A stretch of DNA of 64,000 nt from Trileptium ribeirensis (lineage: Eukaryota; Nematoda; Enoplea; Enoplida; Thoracostomopsidae): the NCBI GenBank assembly GCA_030248225.1, contig JASANE010028421.1:106604-170603 (forward strand), written 5' to 3'. The notes under the pieces are model-generated. The model searched no databases. It saw nothing but the letters and a program-made list of their open reading frames with translations, and was not told the DNA's origin. Every line of letters begins with the position of its first letter. Position 1 is the first letter of the stretch. Positions 35,941-46,308 of this stretch are shown here, piece by piece. The position numbers were made by a program, and so were the translations under genes.

Positions 35941-36437
35941 ATATCATCATCTAACAAGTTGCCCAGCGTTAGCCTGAGCAATGTTTATGGACAGCGATCA
36001 GATAATTATAACTAGTTGTCCAACGCTAGCCCTTGGTTTTCTTTTAGAAACCAATAATTTCAAGTTTCCTACGGAATAACATGCAACGAACATATGTCTA
36101 GTAAAGGGAGGCAATTAAAGACAGAGCAAAATTGTCTAGTCTACGCTCCATGTGTTATAACAACATTGAGTTTGACTCAGTTTACGCAAGCCTGTACAGC
36201 GGAACAAATTTTCCGCTGGGAATTTAAAATATTGACATCTGAATCAATAAATAAATATTTTTGCTTCCTCAGCGTCTTCAAAGTCCCAGATAGGCAATAA
36301 TATCATCTCAATACGTCAAGTTTAATGTGAAATTTATTTTTATTATAGTGCTTTCATTTCGTCCTTCGTCTGGTTTACTATATATAAGTTTCGAAGACCA
36401 AGTTCCGGTTTAAGTGTACGGTTCCGGTTATTCAATG
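35941..36437 (-). mobile_element. hAT-type non-autonomous element, truncated inverted copy
   Basis: From 36437 on the minus strand it reads CATTGAATAACCGGAACCG and follows the 5' half of the elements at 29941 and 30988 (GTAGTAAA.CAGA.GAAGGA.GAAATGAA, CATGGAGCGTAGA, TTGCCTCCCTTTACTA, AAACTTGAAATTATTGGTTT). The 3' half is missing. An AT microsatellite separates it from the Gypsy LTR. Confidence 0.72.
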
Positions 36438-36463
36438 ATATATATATATATACATATATATAT

Positions 36464-36905
36464 TGTAACGTCTTAATATAAGGGTTAATGTCAAGAAGTT
36501 CACTATAAGGTAACCTAACAGTCTAACGCAAGTCAGAAACAAATCTAAATAAATATTTAGTTACCCTAGTAAGCCGTAGTAGTCGTGCAGCAATTATACT
36601 GATGATAAGTGTAACCGCAAGCCGTAGTTATCGTACAACAATTAGTAAAACCATCCAATGTCGATACTGCAGCGAAATCGATGTAGAGCACAAAAATAGT
36701 TGTTCGAAACTATCCATTCGTGACACCAGAAAAGAGATATTATATACCAGGAGAAACATCGAAATTCCATCACAGTCGCGCCATTCATTGGCATAAAACA
36801 ATTACTATTCAATTTAGATAAGAACAAATTTTCAAATAAATAGTTCAACGTACGGAATTTAGAATCATGAATAATAAGCTAGCATTGTCTGTTGTGATCG
36901 CCACA
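36464..36905 (-). repeat. 3' LTR of the minus-strand Gypsy element (442 bp)
   Basis: On the minus strand it opens TGTGGCGATCACAAC and closes TTAAGACGTTACA, the TG...CA ends of an LTR. It is preceded by a polypurine tract (TTAAGGGGGGAAG at about 36908-36920). A TATA-like GGTATATAATATC lies inside. It is inserted next to an AT dinucleotide run. A partner LTR was not found. Confidence 0.75.
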
Positions 36906-37199
36906 CTCTTCCCCCCTTAAGCAACTATACCTCGTGGAACCTAATGGACAACTGAATTTAAAATGTTCGTCGTTGTACAATTACAGATTTAACATAAAAC
37001 AATGTAGGTTCAGCAATTAAACTGTATACTACGGTTCGTTTAATCCCACTTTGACCAGTACTGCTTAAAATATGGAATATAATTAACTGTCGAATGTAAA
37101 GGTGGTACGTTTGCAGTTGTATCATCATAACTTAGTTGGCTAATTATGTAAATAGGTTCTAAAAATGTGTCAGTATAGATTCACACTAACCGCACTCAG

Positions 37200-38151
37200 T
37201 TATTGTGATTCAGAATAAGACTGTTGGTTTGGCGATCCCGAATTGTTGCTTTCAATAGTGAGTGATAATTGATGAACGGTTGCTTCCAATTCAGCGAAAC
37301 GTTGATCGTTATGTAAAATTAGAGATTCTAACACGTCGCGCATTTGTGTAAAACTATCGGACACTTTGTTCAATAACTCAGAAATAGTTGACTTTGTTAT
37401 TAATAAGTCTGTCGGATATTGTTCTTTGAAATTTCTCACGTCGTTGTATTTCATTTATTTTTTGTAATTCAGGAATTTTATCATTACATTTAGTTGTTTC
37501 CATTACGTCTGCGTCACTTGGTTCTTCCACATGTATATAACTTATCCGAATCTTCGAGTAAGTTTTCCTCAAGTTCTACAGTAGGTTCTTCGAGAAAAAC
37601 TGATGATCCTGATGATGATTGTTTGCTTGTAGTTGGTTCATGAGTTGTTGTCGTGTCGTCTGTGTATGAATTAATTTGTTCGTAGAATGATATGCCAACA
37701 CTGCGAATGTTCGTAACAAATTGCTGCCAAGGATTTAAATCAGCAGCGTTTGTGTCGTGATAGTTAGTACATCGATAAGTTGTTGTTGTGAAGCTCGGGT
37801 AATGAAGTCCATCATTTGTGTAAGTTTTAAGTTCTGTTCATCGCTACTGTAGTCTAGCGGTACAAAGATAAAATGCAGTATTTTCTTCGCTATTTGGTGA
37901 CGCAGGTATGTTCGTATCTCAGCGATGCTAAGCTGTTTGATGCGATGAGCTAGTTGTATGAAGAACAGGGCTTGTATTGCGATAACGTCAGCTCGTGCGA
38001 ATGTTTTGCGTACCAAACATTCACCACCATAACTGAAAAAATTCTCAAACGTTACTATTTTAACTTCCCTGCCATAGCGCTCTTGGTAGTACGATGGTAA
38101 TTTCTCTGGTTGCATTCTGATCTCATAGTGTGTCCGTTTTTGGTTTGCCAT
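37200..38151 (-). pseudogene. Extra ORF downstream of Gypsy pol, function unknown
   Basis: This lies between the integrase and the 3' LTR. The 5' part (37735-38151, 138 codons) is intact, starts MANQKRTHYEIRMQPEKLPS and is basic and helical. A frameshift near 37750 leads into an acidic, Ser/Thr-rich linker. Further shifts lead to 37200-37454, a clear coiled coil (heptads in SELLNKVSDSFTQMRDVLES) with a polar tail. The position is that of an env gene, but I see no signal peptide or membrane segment. A relocated gag-like or accessory protein is equally possible. I recognise no family. Confidence 0.6.
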
Positions 38152-38221
38152 AGTACGTGACAGTGTCGATTGCGTTGATTGTTGTCGAGTATGCTGAAAT
38201 GTTATGTGAACAGTTATGTAG

Positions 38222-39771
38222 CTATTTAGTCCGTGGTCTTAAATTATATTTTGTATTAATATGAATATTTTCAGTGCCAGTGGTTTGAAATAGCTCAGTT
38301 GGTTGCTCAGTCGGTACCCCTTTTGGCTGGTTATAATCGGTTTGTTTGCTAGCTATCAATTTAGTTCCTATCTGTGGAATATATGGTTCGCAGAAGCGCT
38401 TAATGTGATTAATATTAACGCGAAACGAAGGTTTTTCCGGGCAATCACAAGACCGGATCAACCCGGTAGTGTTGTTAATTCCAAGATCCTGTATGGTCCT
38501 CTCCAGGGATGATCAAACTTACTTATAACACCTTTTCTGCGTTTTATCCTATGTAATAGCACACGTTCCCCTACTGCGAAAACATGCGGTTTGGACTTTT
38601 GATCATAGTAGCGTTTCTGTTTTGCCTGCGCTGCGCTTATTTATTTGGTAGCTACATCCCACGCTAGTGTAAGTTTTTGGAATATTTGTTGCGGATAATT
38701 GTCAGGATCCTTAATTGTGTCTGTCAGTTGTAATAATGTGGTGTCCGACGGTAAATACGGATCTCTGCCATATAGTAAGAAAAACGGAGTTTCTTTAGCA
38801 GAATCGTGACTGCTAGTGCGATAAGCAAAAAGTATAAACGGTAAATATTCATCCCAGTCAGTTTGTGTATGATTCGTATACATAGAAATCATGTTTGCTA
38901 GGGTATGGTTAAATTTTTCGACCAGTCCATCACATTTTAGATTGAACGGGGTGGTATTAAGTTTACATGTGTTTAGTATTTTACACACTTGCGCAATCAG
39001 TTCATTTAAAAAGTTAGTACCTCGGTCAGTCAGGATAGCTCTAGGTGAACCATGAGTGCACATGAACTTCTCCACTAAAATTTTCGCTATGGTTAATGCT
39101 GTAATGTCTGTAGTGGCATACGCTTCCACCCACTTTGTCAGGTATTCACTGATGACAACAATATATTTTTTGCCTGTAGATGTTTGTGGAAGTAGTCCTA
39201 AGCAGTCCATCGCTATCCTGTCGAATGGCTTAGCTACTGGAATCGGCTCCAGCGGCACTCTGTTAGTATTAACAGACCCCTTTTTAGTTTGGCACGAAAC
39301 GCAAGCTTTAACATAGTTAGTAACATCCCTAGCCATTTTGGGCCAATAATAATACCTATTAATTTTGGAAAGTGTTTTTTTGCTCCTAAGTGTCCGCCAA
39401 AGATATCATTATGGTGGATTTTTAAAATTTCTGGTTGTAGGTCTGTAGGTATAACTAAAAGCTCACGATCCTTATATCTCTTAAAAAGTAAGTTATATAT
39501 CTCTTATAAGATAGTCTGTACCTACATCAGGTTGATGTCTATTGCTAAGTATTTCTATCAAGGTACTGATGTGCTTATCTTCGTGTTGAAGCGTTTTAAT
39601 GTCACAACCTGGTATTCGGACGAGAAAGTTTGTGCTTAAAGTTGGTTGCGATTTTGTACCACTCATGCGCACAGCGCAAATATGAAACGGCATTCTCAAT
39701 AACGCATCAGCTACTGCTTTGTCTTTACCTGGAGTGTAATCAATAGTAATGTTATACTCCTGTATTTTCAA
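38222..39771 (-). pseudogene. Gypsy RNase H tail, zinc finger and integrase
   Basis: The stretch 39493-39771 carries the end of RNase H and the linker, with the DALxRMP motif. A frameshift falls within the HHCC zinc finger (HHNDIFGGH, then CVSCQTKKG). The core (38641-39336) shows the catalytic triad in MDCLG, LTDRGTNF and GLVEKFN. After an in-frame TAA at 38641, the frame continues through AAQAKQKRYYDQKSKPHVF to the GPY/F module (HPWRGPYRIL). A frameshift near 38465 separates the final NHIKRF segment (38222-38461). All domains are recognisable, but the copy cannot make a full protein. Confidence 0.88.
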
Positions 39772-39773
39772 AC

Positions 39774-41025
39774 CCCATCGTGTTAGTCTGGATGAAGTAT
39801 GTTGATGTTCGAGTAGCCATTTTAGTGGTCGGTTGTCGGTTAAAATTGTGAAAGGTTTACGGTGTATGTACGGTCGGAAGTACTCAACACCTCAAACAAT
39901 TGCTAATGCTTCCTGTTCAACAACAGGGTAATTCCGCTCAGCCTTTTGCAATGTTCTACTTGCATATGCGATGGGTCGGTATGTTTCATCTACATACTGG
40001 CTAAGTACAGCGCCAATGCCTGTGCCGCTGGCATAAGTGTGTAAGTAAACTTTTTATCAAAATCAGGAAATATTAATACCGGAGCGGTGGTTAATGCAGT
40101 TTTTAGTTCGTCAAAAGCTTTATCACATTTGTCAGTCCAAATAAAGTTTTTATTTTTCCGAAGTAGTTTGTTCAGAGGTTCAGCGGTTGTTGCGTATGTT
40201 GGTATAAACTTACGGTAGTAACTAGTCATTCCTAAAAACCTTTTTAGTTCAGTAACGCTATTAGGTTTTGCATAGTCTGTAACGACTTTGACTTTATTGG
40301 GGTCAACGCTAAGTCCGTGTTGTGATACAACATGACCCAAGAATTTTACTGACGGTTTACAAAAATCACATTTAGTAAGTTTTAACTTAAGATTGTGTTT
40401 ATTCAGTCTGTCAAAGACTTTACTAATATGATAGAGATGTTCATCGAGTGTTTGTGAGAAAATAAGTATATCGTCAATAAAACAAACACAAAATTTCCAT
40501 ATGTATCCAGCTAGAACTAGTTCCATCAACCTTTGATAAGTCGACGGTGCATTACATAGTCCGAAAGGCATAACTTTCCACTCATATAACCCGTTGTAGG
40601 TTACAAAAGCAGGTTTTTCTTGATCCGTTGGGTCCATGGAAACCTGCCAATACCCACTCATTAGATCCGAGGATGTAAAATATTGAGATTTACCTAATAC
40701 GTCAAATAAATCTGCACAATTTGGCAGTGGGTAAATGTCTTTTTTAGTAATTTTATTTAATGCCCTAAAGTCAATACAAAACCGTGTAGTTCCGTCTTTT
40801 TTTGGCACTAAAACTACTGGACTAGGCCACGGTGACCTTGATGGTTTTATTACTCCTGATTCTAGCATTTCCTGAACATGGGTTGAAATAGTGTGTTTGT
40901 CACTTTCAGAAGTCCGATAAGGTCTACATTTGACTGGACCTTTCCCTTCTGTAATGATACAGTGCTTCACCAAGTCAGTACTACCTAAATCATGGTTCGA
41001 ACTGGCAAATGTCCTTTTGTAAGTA
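39774..41025 (-). pseudogene. Gypsy reverse transcriptase and RNase H
   Basis: The open frame 39990-40973 (in frame up to about 41025) contains RPYRTSE, SPWPSPVVLVPKKDGTTRFC, DLMSGYWQV, MPFGLCNAPSTYQRLM, the catalytic box FIDD (usually YVDD), LGHVVS and the RRFLG-equivalent KRFLGMTSYYRKF. A frameshift near 40010 moves into the RNase H frame ([13 protein letters not shown], then [20 protein letters not shown]), which carries one TGA near 39893 where a tryptophan codon is expected. Confidence 0.9.
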
Positions 41026-41026
41026 A

Positions 41027-42166
41027 TTAAAGATTGCGGAGTTTTGTGCGTTGTTCATCAGTTAGACTCTCGTTGAAATTGTAGTTTTCAATTTGTTTGT
41101 CAAAATCTTTAGCTGGCTTAAAATCAGCTGTGGAAACACAAATGTTCATATTACCCTTTACGTTTGCTTGGTTAGGTTTGTCTGAACAGTTCGCTTGCAA
41201 CGTACTGTCAGTTTTAGGCAGTGAATATGCTGCTCCCAACGGTACTGCTGTACCAACCTGAGTACCCTGGTATAGGACAATGTCCTGAACATTTGAGTTC
41301 TGTACAAGACACCCAACGTAACCAGACCATGCAGTAACTAATACTGGATACACATTAAGTCTTCGACGAGACATACGGTCTTGTGCAGGTTTTATGACAA
41401 ATGTGTCTGTTACATCCACACCTAATTGACAACTTGGTACATAAGTATTAGTCAAGGCTGGAATAACCACATTGTTTGCTATTCTGACAGCTAATGTTTG
41501 TCCATAAGTTTTGTCAGATTTCTCTGCTAATCGAAGCTCATTACCATTAAATGATACCGTTCTTAATTCATAGTCTATAGTAACACGACCTAGTCTTTGC
41601 TGAAAGTCAATTCCTAAAATACACTCATAAGGACAAGAATTTGTATCAACAACTGTAAAAACGTGGGTAACAGGCGTCTTTCCAACGACAATTTGTACCA
41701 AAGTTGTTCCTTTAAAATTTAGACTTTCACCTGTTAATGACTTTGCAGGTATCACTGGGAAATTTGCCAATGAGAGATTCAGTTTGTCAAAAACTTGCTC
41801 CGATAACAGAGTATGGCTTGAACCGGTGTCAAAAAGGCAATCTATAGCTCTGTTCTTAATAGTAGCAGGTACCAGAAAATTAACTATGTTTGTTATTCCA
41901 CATATAGCCTTCGGTGGCCATACAGGTATGTCTGATTGTATCAATACCAATAACTTCCCAAGATCGTTTTCGAGTTTGTTCAGGGCCCTGACCAGTACAT
42001 TTAGACTTAACTGATAATTCACAACGTTTTTTAGATTTTTTATTGCGTCGCGTTCTAATTCTCGTGTGCGGTTTTGCAATTGCTGTTTCGTCGTTTTGCC
42101 GTTTAACTTTCCACTTACGAATTTTGTGTTGACACTGGTGTAACAGCCGGTTTTGGTAAACGTCAT
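41027..42166 (-). CDS. Gypsy aspartic protease ORF (379 codons)
   Basis: The first 90 residues are a basic, helical segment with no known motif (KQQLQNRTRELERDAIKNLK). The protease follows: AIDCLFDTGSSHTLL, catalytic D-T-G at about residues 113-115, and the second conserved block ILGIDFQQRL at about 190. The C-terminus, SLTDEQRTKLRNL, is the usual linker before the reverse transcriptase, and the frame breaks just there. The start codon overlaps the stop of the upstream membrane ORF (ATGA), which could mean coupled or shifted translation. No zinc knuckle precedes the protease. Confidence 0.8.
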   Translation of the reverse strand: MTFTKTGCYTSVNTKFVSGKLNGKTTKQQLQNRTRELERDAIKNLKNVVNYQLSLNVLVRALNKLENDLGKLLVLIQSDIPVWPPKAICGITNIVNFLVPATIKNRAIDCLFDTGSSHTLLSEQVFDKLNLSLANFPVIPAKSLTGESLNFKGTTLVQIVVGKTPVTHVFTVVDTNSCPYECILGIDFQQRLGRVTIDYELRTVSFNGNELRLAEKSDKTYGQTLAVRIANNVVIPALTNTYVPSCQLGVDVTDTFVIKPAQDRMSRRRLNVYPVLVTAWSGYVGCLVQNSNVQDIVLYQGTQVGTAVPLGAAYSLPKTDSTLQANCSDKPNQANVKGNMNICVSTADFKPAKDFDKQIENYNFNESLTDEQRTKLRNL

Positions 42167-42426
42167 ACAGAAAACCTATATATAAGTCCTACCAACAGCA
42201 ATAAAATTACTATTATATTGACAAATAATTGTATTGGGCCACGAAGTAGTCCATTCACAAGGTTCACTGTAGTAGTACCAACACTGTGCACCACTTCACC
42301 AACCATATTGCCATAGCCTTCTACTACTGCAGCTATGCCTTCACCTGTCCGTTTTATCACTTCATATACTACAATCGGGTCAATAAATATACGAGAGTAT
42401 CGGTACATATATTTAAAGGTATACAT
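42163..42426 (-). CDS. Small membrane-segment ORF upstream of Gypsy protease
   Basis: This ORF has 87 codons. The middle is Gly/Val-rich and amphipathic (GEGIAAVVEGYGNMVGEVVH). It is followed by one strong hydrophobic segment (LFVNIIVILLLLVGLIY, about residues 67-83) and a very short tail. Its stop overlaps the protease start. It looks like the membrane-proximal end and anchor of a larger membrane protein whose front is missing. Such anchors normally belong to envelope genes placed after pol, so the location before the protease is odd. Whether it was ever part of the Gypsy element is not proven. Confidence 0.5.
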   Translation of the reverse strand: MYTFKYMYRYSRIFIDPIVVYEVIKRTGEGIAAVVEGYGNMVGEVVHSVGTTTVNLVNGLLRGPIQLFVNIIVILLLLVGLIYRFSV

Positions 42427-42479
42427 ACAAGATATACAAGAATTTGATTAAGCGATAATAAGCGTACGATTATCCATAA

Positions 42480-42703
42480 CAAATAACGCTAAATTCATCA
42501 AATCTAGAAGTACTCGACCAATTCATAGTCGATCAGATACAGACAACGTACTTACTCAGGGGAGGGACTTTAACTATCGCTCGGGACCATCGATTTTGCT
42601 CTAACGTCCATAAGGGACTTAACCTTAGGGTTCAATAATGTTGGCCATTGCACTGTGGTAAGAAGTAATCTTCCTCGTAACGATACAGAATGGATCTGTT
42701 ACA
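42480..42703 (-). repeat. Long repeat family, start fragment next to Gypsy
   Basis: From 42703 on the minus strand it reads TGTAACAGATCC, GTTACGAGGAAGATTA, ACCACAGTGCAATGGCCAAC and onward, matching the other starts. It ends close to the membrane ORF of the Gypsy element. Confidence 0.68.
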
Positions 42704-43840
42704 CCATTAACTAATGTTGCACATTAACTATAATTATTATAGGTTGATTTTTAGACAATTTCAACGGAATGAAATTTTCAGCTTAGGAAAACAAAAATGT
42801 TTGGAATTATGTGAAATTTTGCTTGCATAACCGAACCCAGCCTTGCTTGAATACAATTTGTGAGAATTCATGTATATGAAAACTGTAGGCGGGTACACCT
42901 GAGTTGTTCTTTTGTCAAGTTGGTTCACGATGCCCTCCTAACGGTTGTAATTTATGTACGCGGACATGATTTGATACATTGGAGCTGCTCACGGTCACTA
43001 TTTTATGACTTGGTTTCGTAATTTACTGGCTGAGTAAACTAGAACACTTTTATAAGCTCAGATGTGGGCATACAACTGTACGTTACAGCATGTTGTTTGA
43101 TGAATGCGAACAAACGTGACAAATAAACAATATGCGCGTGAGCAAATTCCATTTTTACAGTCGAGAGAATCTGGTCGGATTCATTAAACTGGGAACATAG
43201 ATGACAGAAGCGTGAACGAATTTTTACACAATCTAGTTTTTACATTGGCCATGGCATACGAAAACAAAATTTACTTTATCGGTCTTTATCTGCTACAATT
43301 GCGATTCTCGTGACACTGTGTTGAGGTCGTAATATCTGGGGGGCACAGGTAAATGTATATTAAATATGGAACATAAACAACGCAATAGATGTTGTAAAGG
43401 CATGGAAAACCGATAATTATACATTTGTAGCCTGGGCGTACTATTTTCCTGTAGTCAACGTATGGCAAAACCCCAGACGTATTTCCATTAGAGCTATGGT
43501 GCCCCAATCGCTATTTTGATCCTGTACTGATGCCAACGTAGTTATTTTGTGTAATTACAAAGAATTCCATGAAACGTCTATTTGGCGTGCTCTCTTCTTT
43601 AGTGTACTATCACATGAGATACTATCGATATATTTATGTTGGATTGCGATTTGATATTTTTTGTCGTTGATTGTGTACCAGTAACGATAAAAATGGTAAT
43701 ATTCGCTTATACTTATACCTTTAATGTTTTGGAAGCTTTTGCCGTCGTCACTAGTCTCTTTCCGGCTTAATAAAATGTACTTTCACGATTCATATCCAAC
43801 ACGCAGAACAACAACTACACCGACGTCCACCGAAATGTGG
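42704..43840. other. Intron 7 sequence between the two Gypsy copies, nothing recognised
   Basis: A/T-rich sequence without ORFs or repeats I can name. The minus-strand frame 43286-43507 has no motif. Confidence 0.5.
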
Positions 43841-43849
43841 TGACTGTCA

Positions 43850-46051
43850 TGGTTTTTGCAATCATTGACAAAGTCTGTAATATAATGAATGGTATTCAAT
43901 GGATCAATATTATGGTTTATTTGGATGACCTTTTATGTTACTCAAAACATTTGACCAACATATAGAGGATTTGCGAGCGATATTTGCGAAACTTCGGCAA
44001 GCAGGTCTTAAACTAAAACCAACGAAATGTCAATTTTGTAAGAAAAGTTGAGTTTCTAGGTTATATAATTTCATCGGCAGTTGTGCAAACCTATCCCAAA
44101 AAAGTTGAGAAAGTGAAAAATATCGGTATACCCAAAAATGTTAAAGAGCTAAAATTATTCTTAGGTCTTGCTTCGTTTTATAGAAGATTTATTCCTCGTT
44201 TCAGTGAAATTTGTGAGCCATTATACAAACTTTTAAGGGCAAATGCTAAATTTAATTGGTCAAATAAATGTACTGATGCTATGGAAGTACTAAAAGACGT
44301 ACTGTCATCGGCTCTTATTTTGAGTTTTTCAGATTTTACAAAACCCTTTACTGTCTGCTCAGACGCTTCGGGCAGCGCGATAGGGGCAGTATTAGCCCAA
44401 CTTGACGATGAAGGCCAAGAAAAAACTATATATTATATAAGTCGGAGTTTAAACAAATCAGAACGAAATTATTCGACTTATGAGAGGAAGGCGTTAGCGC
44501 TCATTTTTGCTATTAAACAATTTAGGCCACGCATCTATGGGAAACAAGTCACAGTGTTTATCGATCATCAGCCCCTTAAATATTTATTAACTACGCCATA
44601 AGGTTTTGGTCGTTTAGCAAAATGGGGATTGCAAATCCAAAAATATGAACAGCATATCAATATTCAGTACCGCACCGGCCGATTTAATGGAAACGCTGAT
44701 TTTCTATCTCGCCTTCAGCGTGACTCATGTAAAAATTGTGTTGAATGTCTTGGACACTGTCGATAATGTTAGGGAACTTCAACTTCAGGACTTCGAGTTA
44801 GCTTGCCTAATGGGGTGCCTAGAAAGTGGGAAGTTACCCGTAGATAAGAGTGCTGCAAAGAAAGTTCAGAAATATTCACATAAATACATTATCGAAAACC
44901 GATGTTTATTCTATATTCCATCCAAACGTGAAAATTTTGAATTTGAAAATAAAAGGCTGGTTGTTCCACAATCAATGCGATAGGAAATATTAGAGGCATA
45001 TCATAATGATATACTTGGTGGACACTCAGGTGTCGCAAAAACTCTTTTTAAAATTCTACTTTTGGCCAGGAATTCTGGAGGATGCTAAGCGGTGGTGTGC
45101 AGCATGTGGAGGATGTGGTTCCCGCAAGCTGCCTCCAAGGAAAATTAGACCTGACCTCAGACCAATACCAAAAACATCCTACCCTTTACAGCGTGTGGCG
45201 GTGGATATACTTTCTTTGCCTGTTACAGACAAGGGAAATAAGAATGTACTAGTTTTTAGTGATTACCTCACTTCACTAGGTATCCAGAAGCCTTCGCCAT
45301 AAAAGACCAGCAAGCAAAACCAATAGCAGAAATTTTTGTTAAAGAAATTGTGTCGCCGCTATTCGTGCCCAGCCAAGTTGCTGTCAGACCGTGGGGCTAA
45401 TTTCCTTTCAAAATTGGTTGCAGAAGTTTGTCTTTTGTTTGATACGCGTAAAAGAAATACTACACCTTGGCATCCAATGACGGATGGTTTAGTTGAAAGG
45501 TTCAACCGAACATTACCAACTATGTTGACAATGTATTGTTCAACATCGCAAAAAGATTGGGATCTCTTTTTGGAGACCGCCCTATTTGCTTACCGGTGTA
45601 GTGTCCAAGTTAGCATGTGCGAAAGCCCGTTTTACGTACTTTTTGAGAGGGACCCTCGGCTACCAGTAGGCGTGGCATTTAGACCTAATCCTTATGTAGA
45701 AGATGCTGAAGATTACCCTATTCTGCTTCGAGAAAGGCTTCGACACGCTTGGAAGCTAGCAAATGATAATCTTGAAGCAGCACAGTCTAGACACGCAGGA
45801 TATTATAATCGCAACGCGGCAGATCCTGTTTCTCGTATTGGGGACAAAGTCCGGATATGCACACCATCAAAAGCTGTGGGCATTTCGCGGAAACTAAAGC
45901 GGGATCTGTATCTGGGGCCCTTACAGAATTGGACATGTTGTTGCTCCGAACGTTGTCTTAGAAGATTGTTTAAATCCTGATGCAGCTCCCAAATGTGTTC
46001 ATTACAATGTTTTGAAACGGTTTAGGTCCCCTACGTTCCGGCGAAAGAGAT
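43850..46051 (+). pseudogene. Second Ty3/Gypsy pol, decayed (RT end, RNase H, integrase)
   Basis: A broken reverse transcriptase end (MVYLDDLLCYSK, LKPTKCQFC) leads into the clean frame 44083-44601, with LKLFLGLASFYRRFIPRFSE and RNase H (VCSDASGSAIGAVL, SRSLNKSERNYSTYERKALA). After a stop come GRFNGNADFLSR and the HHCC finger (CAACGGC). The integrase core, including MLKKLCRRY..LLSDRGANF and DGLVERFNRTL, is at 45336-45980. The last block ends in HYNVLKRF..PTFRRKR at 46051. At least five frame breaks are visible. It comes from a different subfamily than the minus-strand element. No LTRs were found. Confidence 0.87.
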
Positions 46052-46308
46052 GATATTAACGGAAAAGGGAAAAACCAAACTGTTGGAGGACTGATTATAA
46101 TGGACCGCGGCATACTTTAAGGCATCGAAATGTTAATTAAATCGACGAGCTCGTACTAAGTGAATTATTATTATTAGCGTTACTAGTATTATATTATTAC
46201 TCCCCTTTTTATTATTATTGATGCAATACTAAATCCTTCGCAGTATGTCCTTTTATATACCGTATTGGTATTATGATCCTTAGGTAAATTCTGACGATGC
46301 AGCAAATA

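Larger units (their letters stand above)
36464..42426 (-). mobile_element. Ty3/Gypsy retrotransposon, lightly damaged, 5' LTR missing
   Basis: On the minus strand the order is: membrane-segment ORF, aspartic protease, reverse transcriptase, RNase H, integrase with GPY/F module, an extra ORF, polypurine tract and 3' LTR. Only a handful of frameshifts and stops break pol, so it is much younger than the second Gypsy copy at 43.8-46.1 kb. I could not find a matching 5' LTR above 42426, nor a recognisable gag with a zinc knuckle. The sequence beyond 42426 belongs to the TGTAACAG repeat family. Either the element is 5'-truncated or its first part diverged beyond recognition. Confidence 0.88.

Noticed and set aside
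36464..42703. Reading 42703 and 36905 as the paired LTR starts of one Gypsy element
   Set aside because: The two starts (TGTAACAGATCC against TGTGGCGATC) differ, and the 42703 start recurs in the long repeat family without Gypsy sequence.
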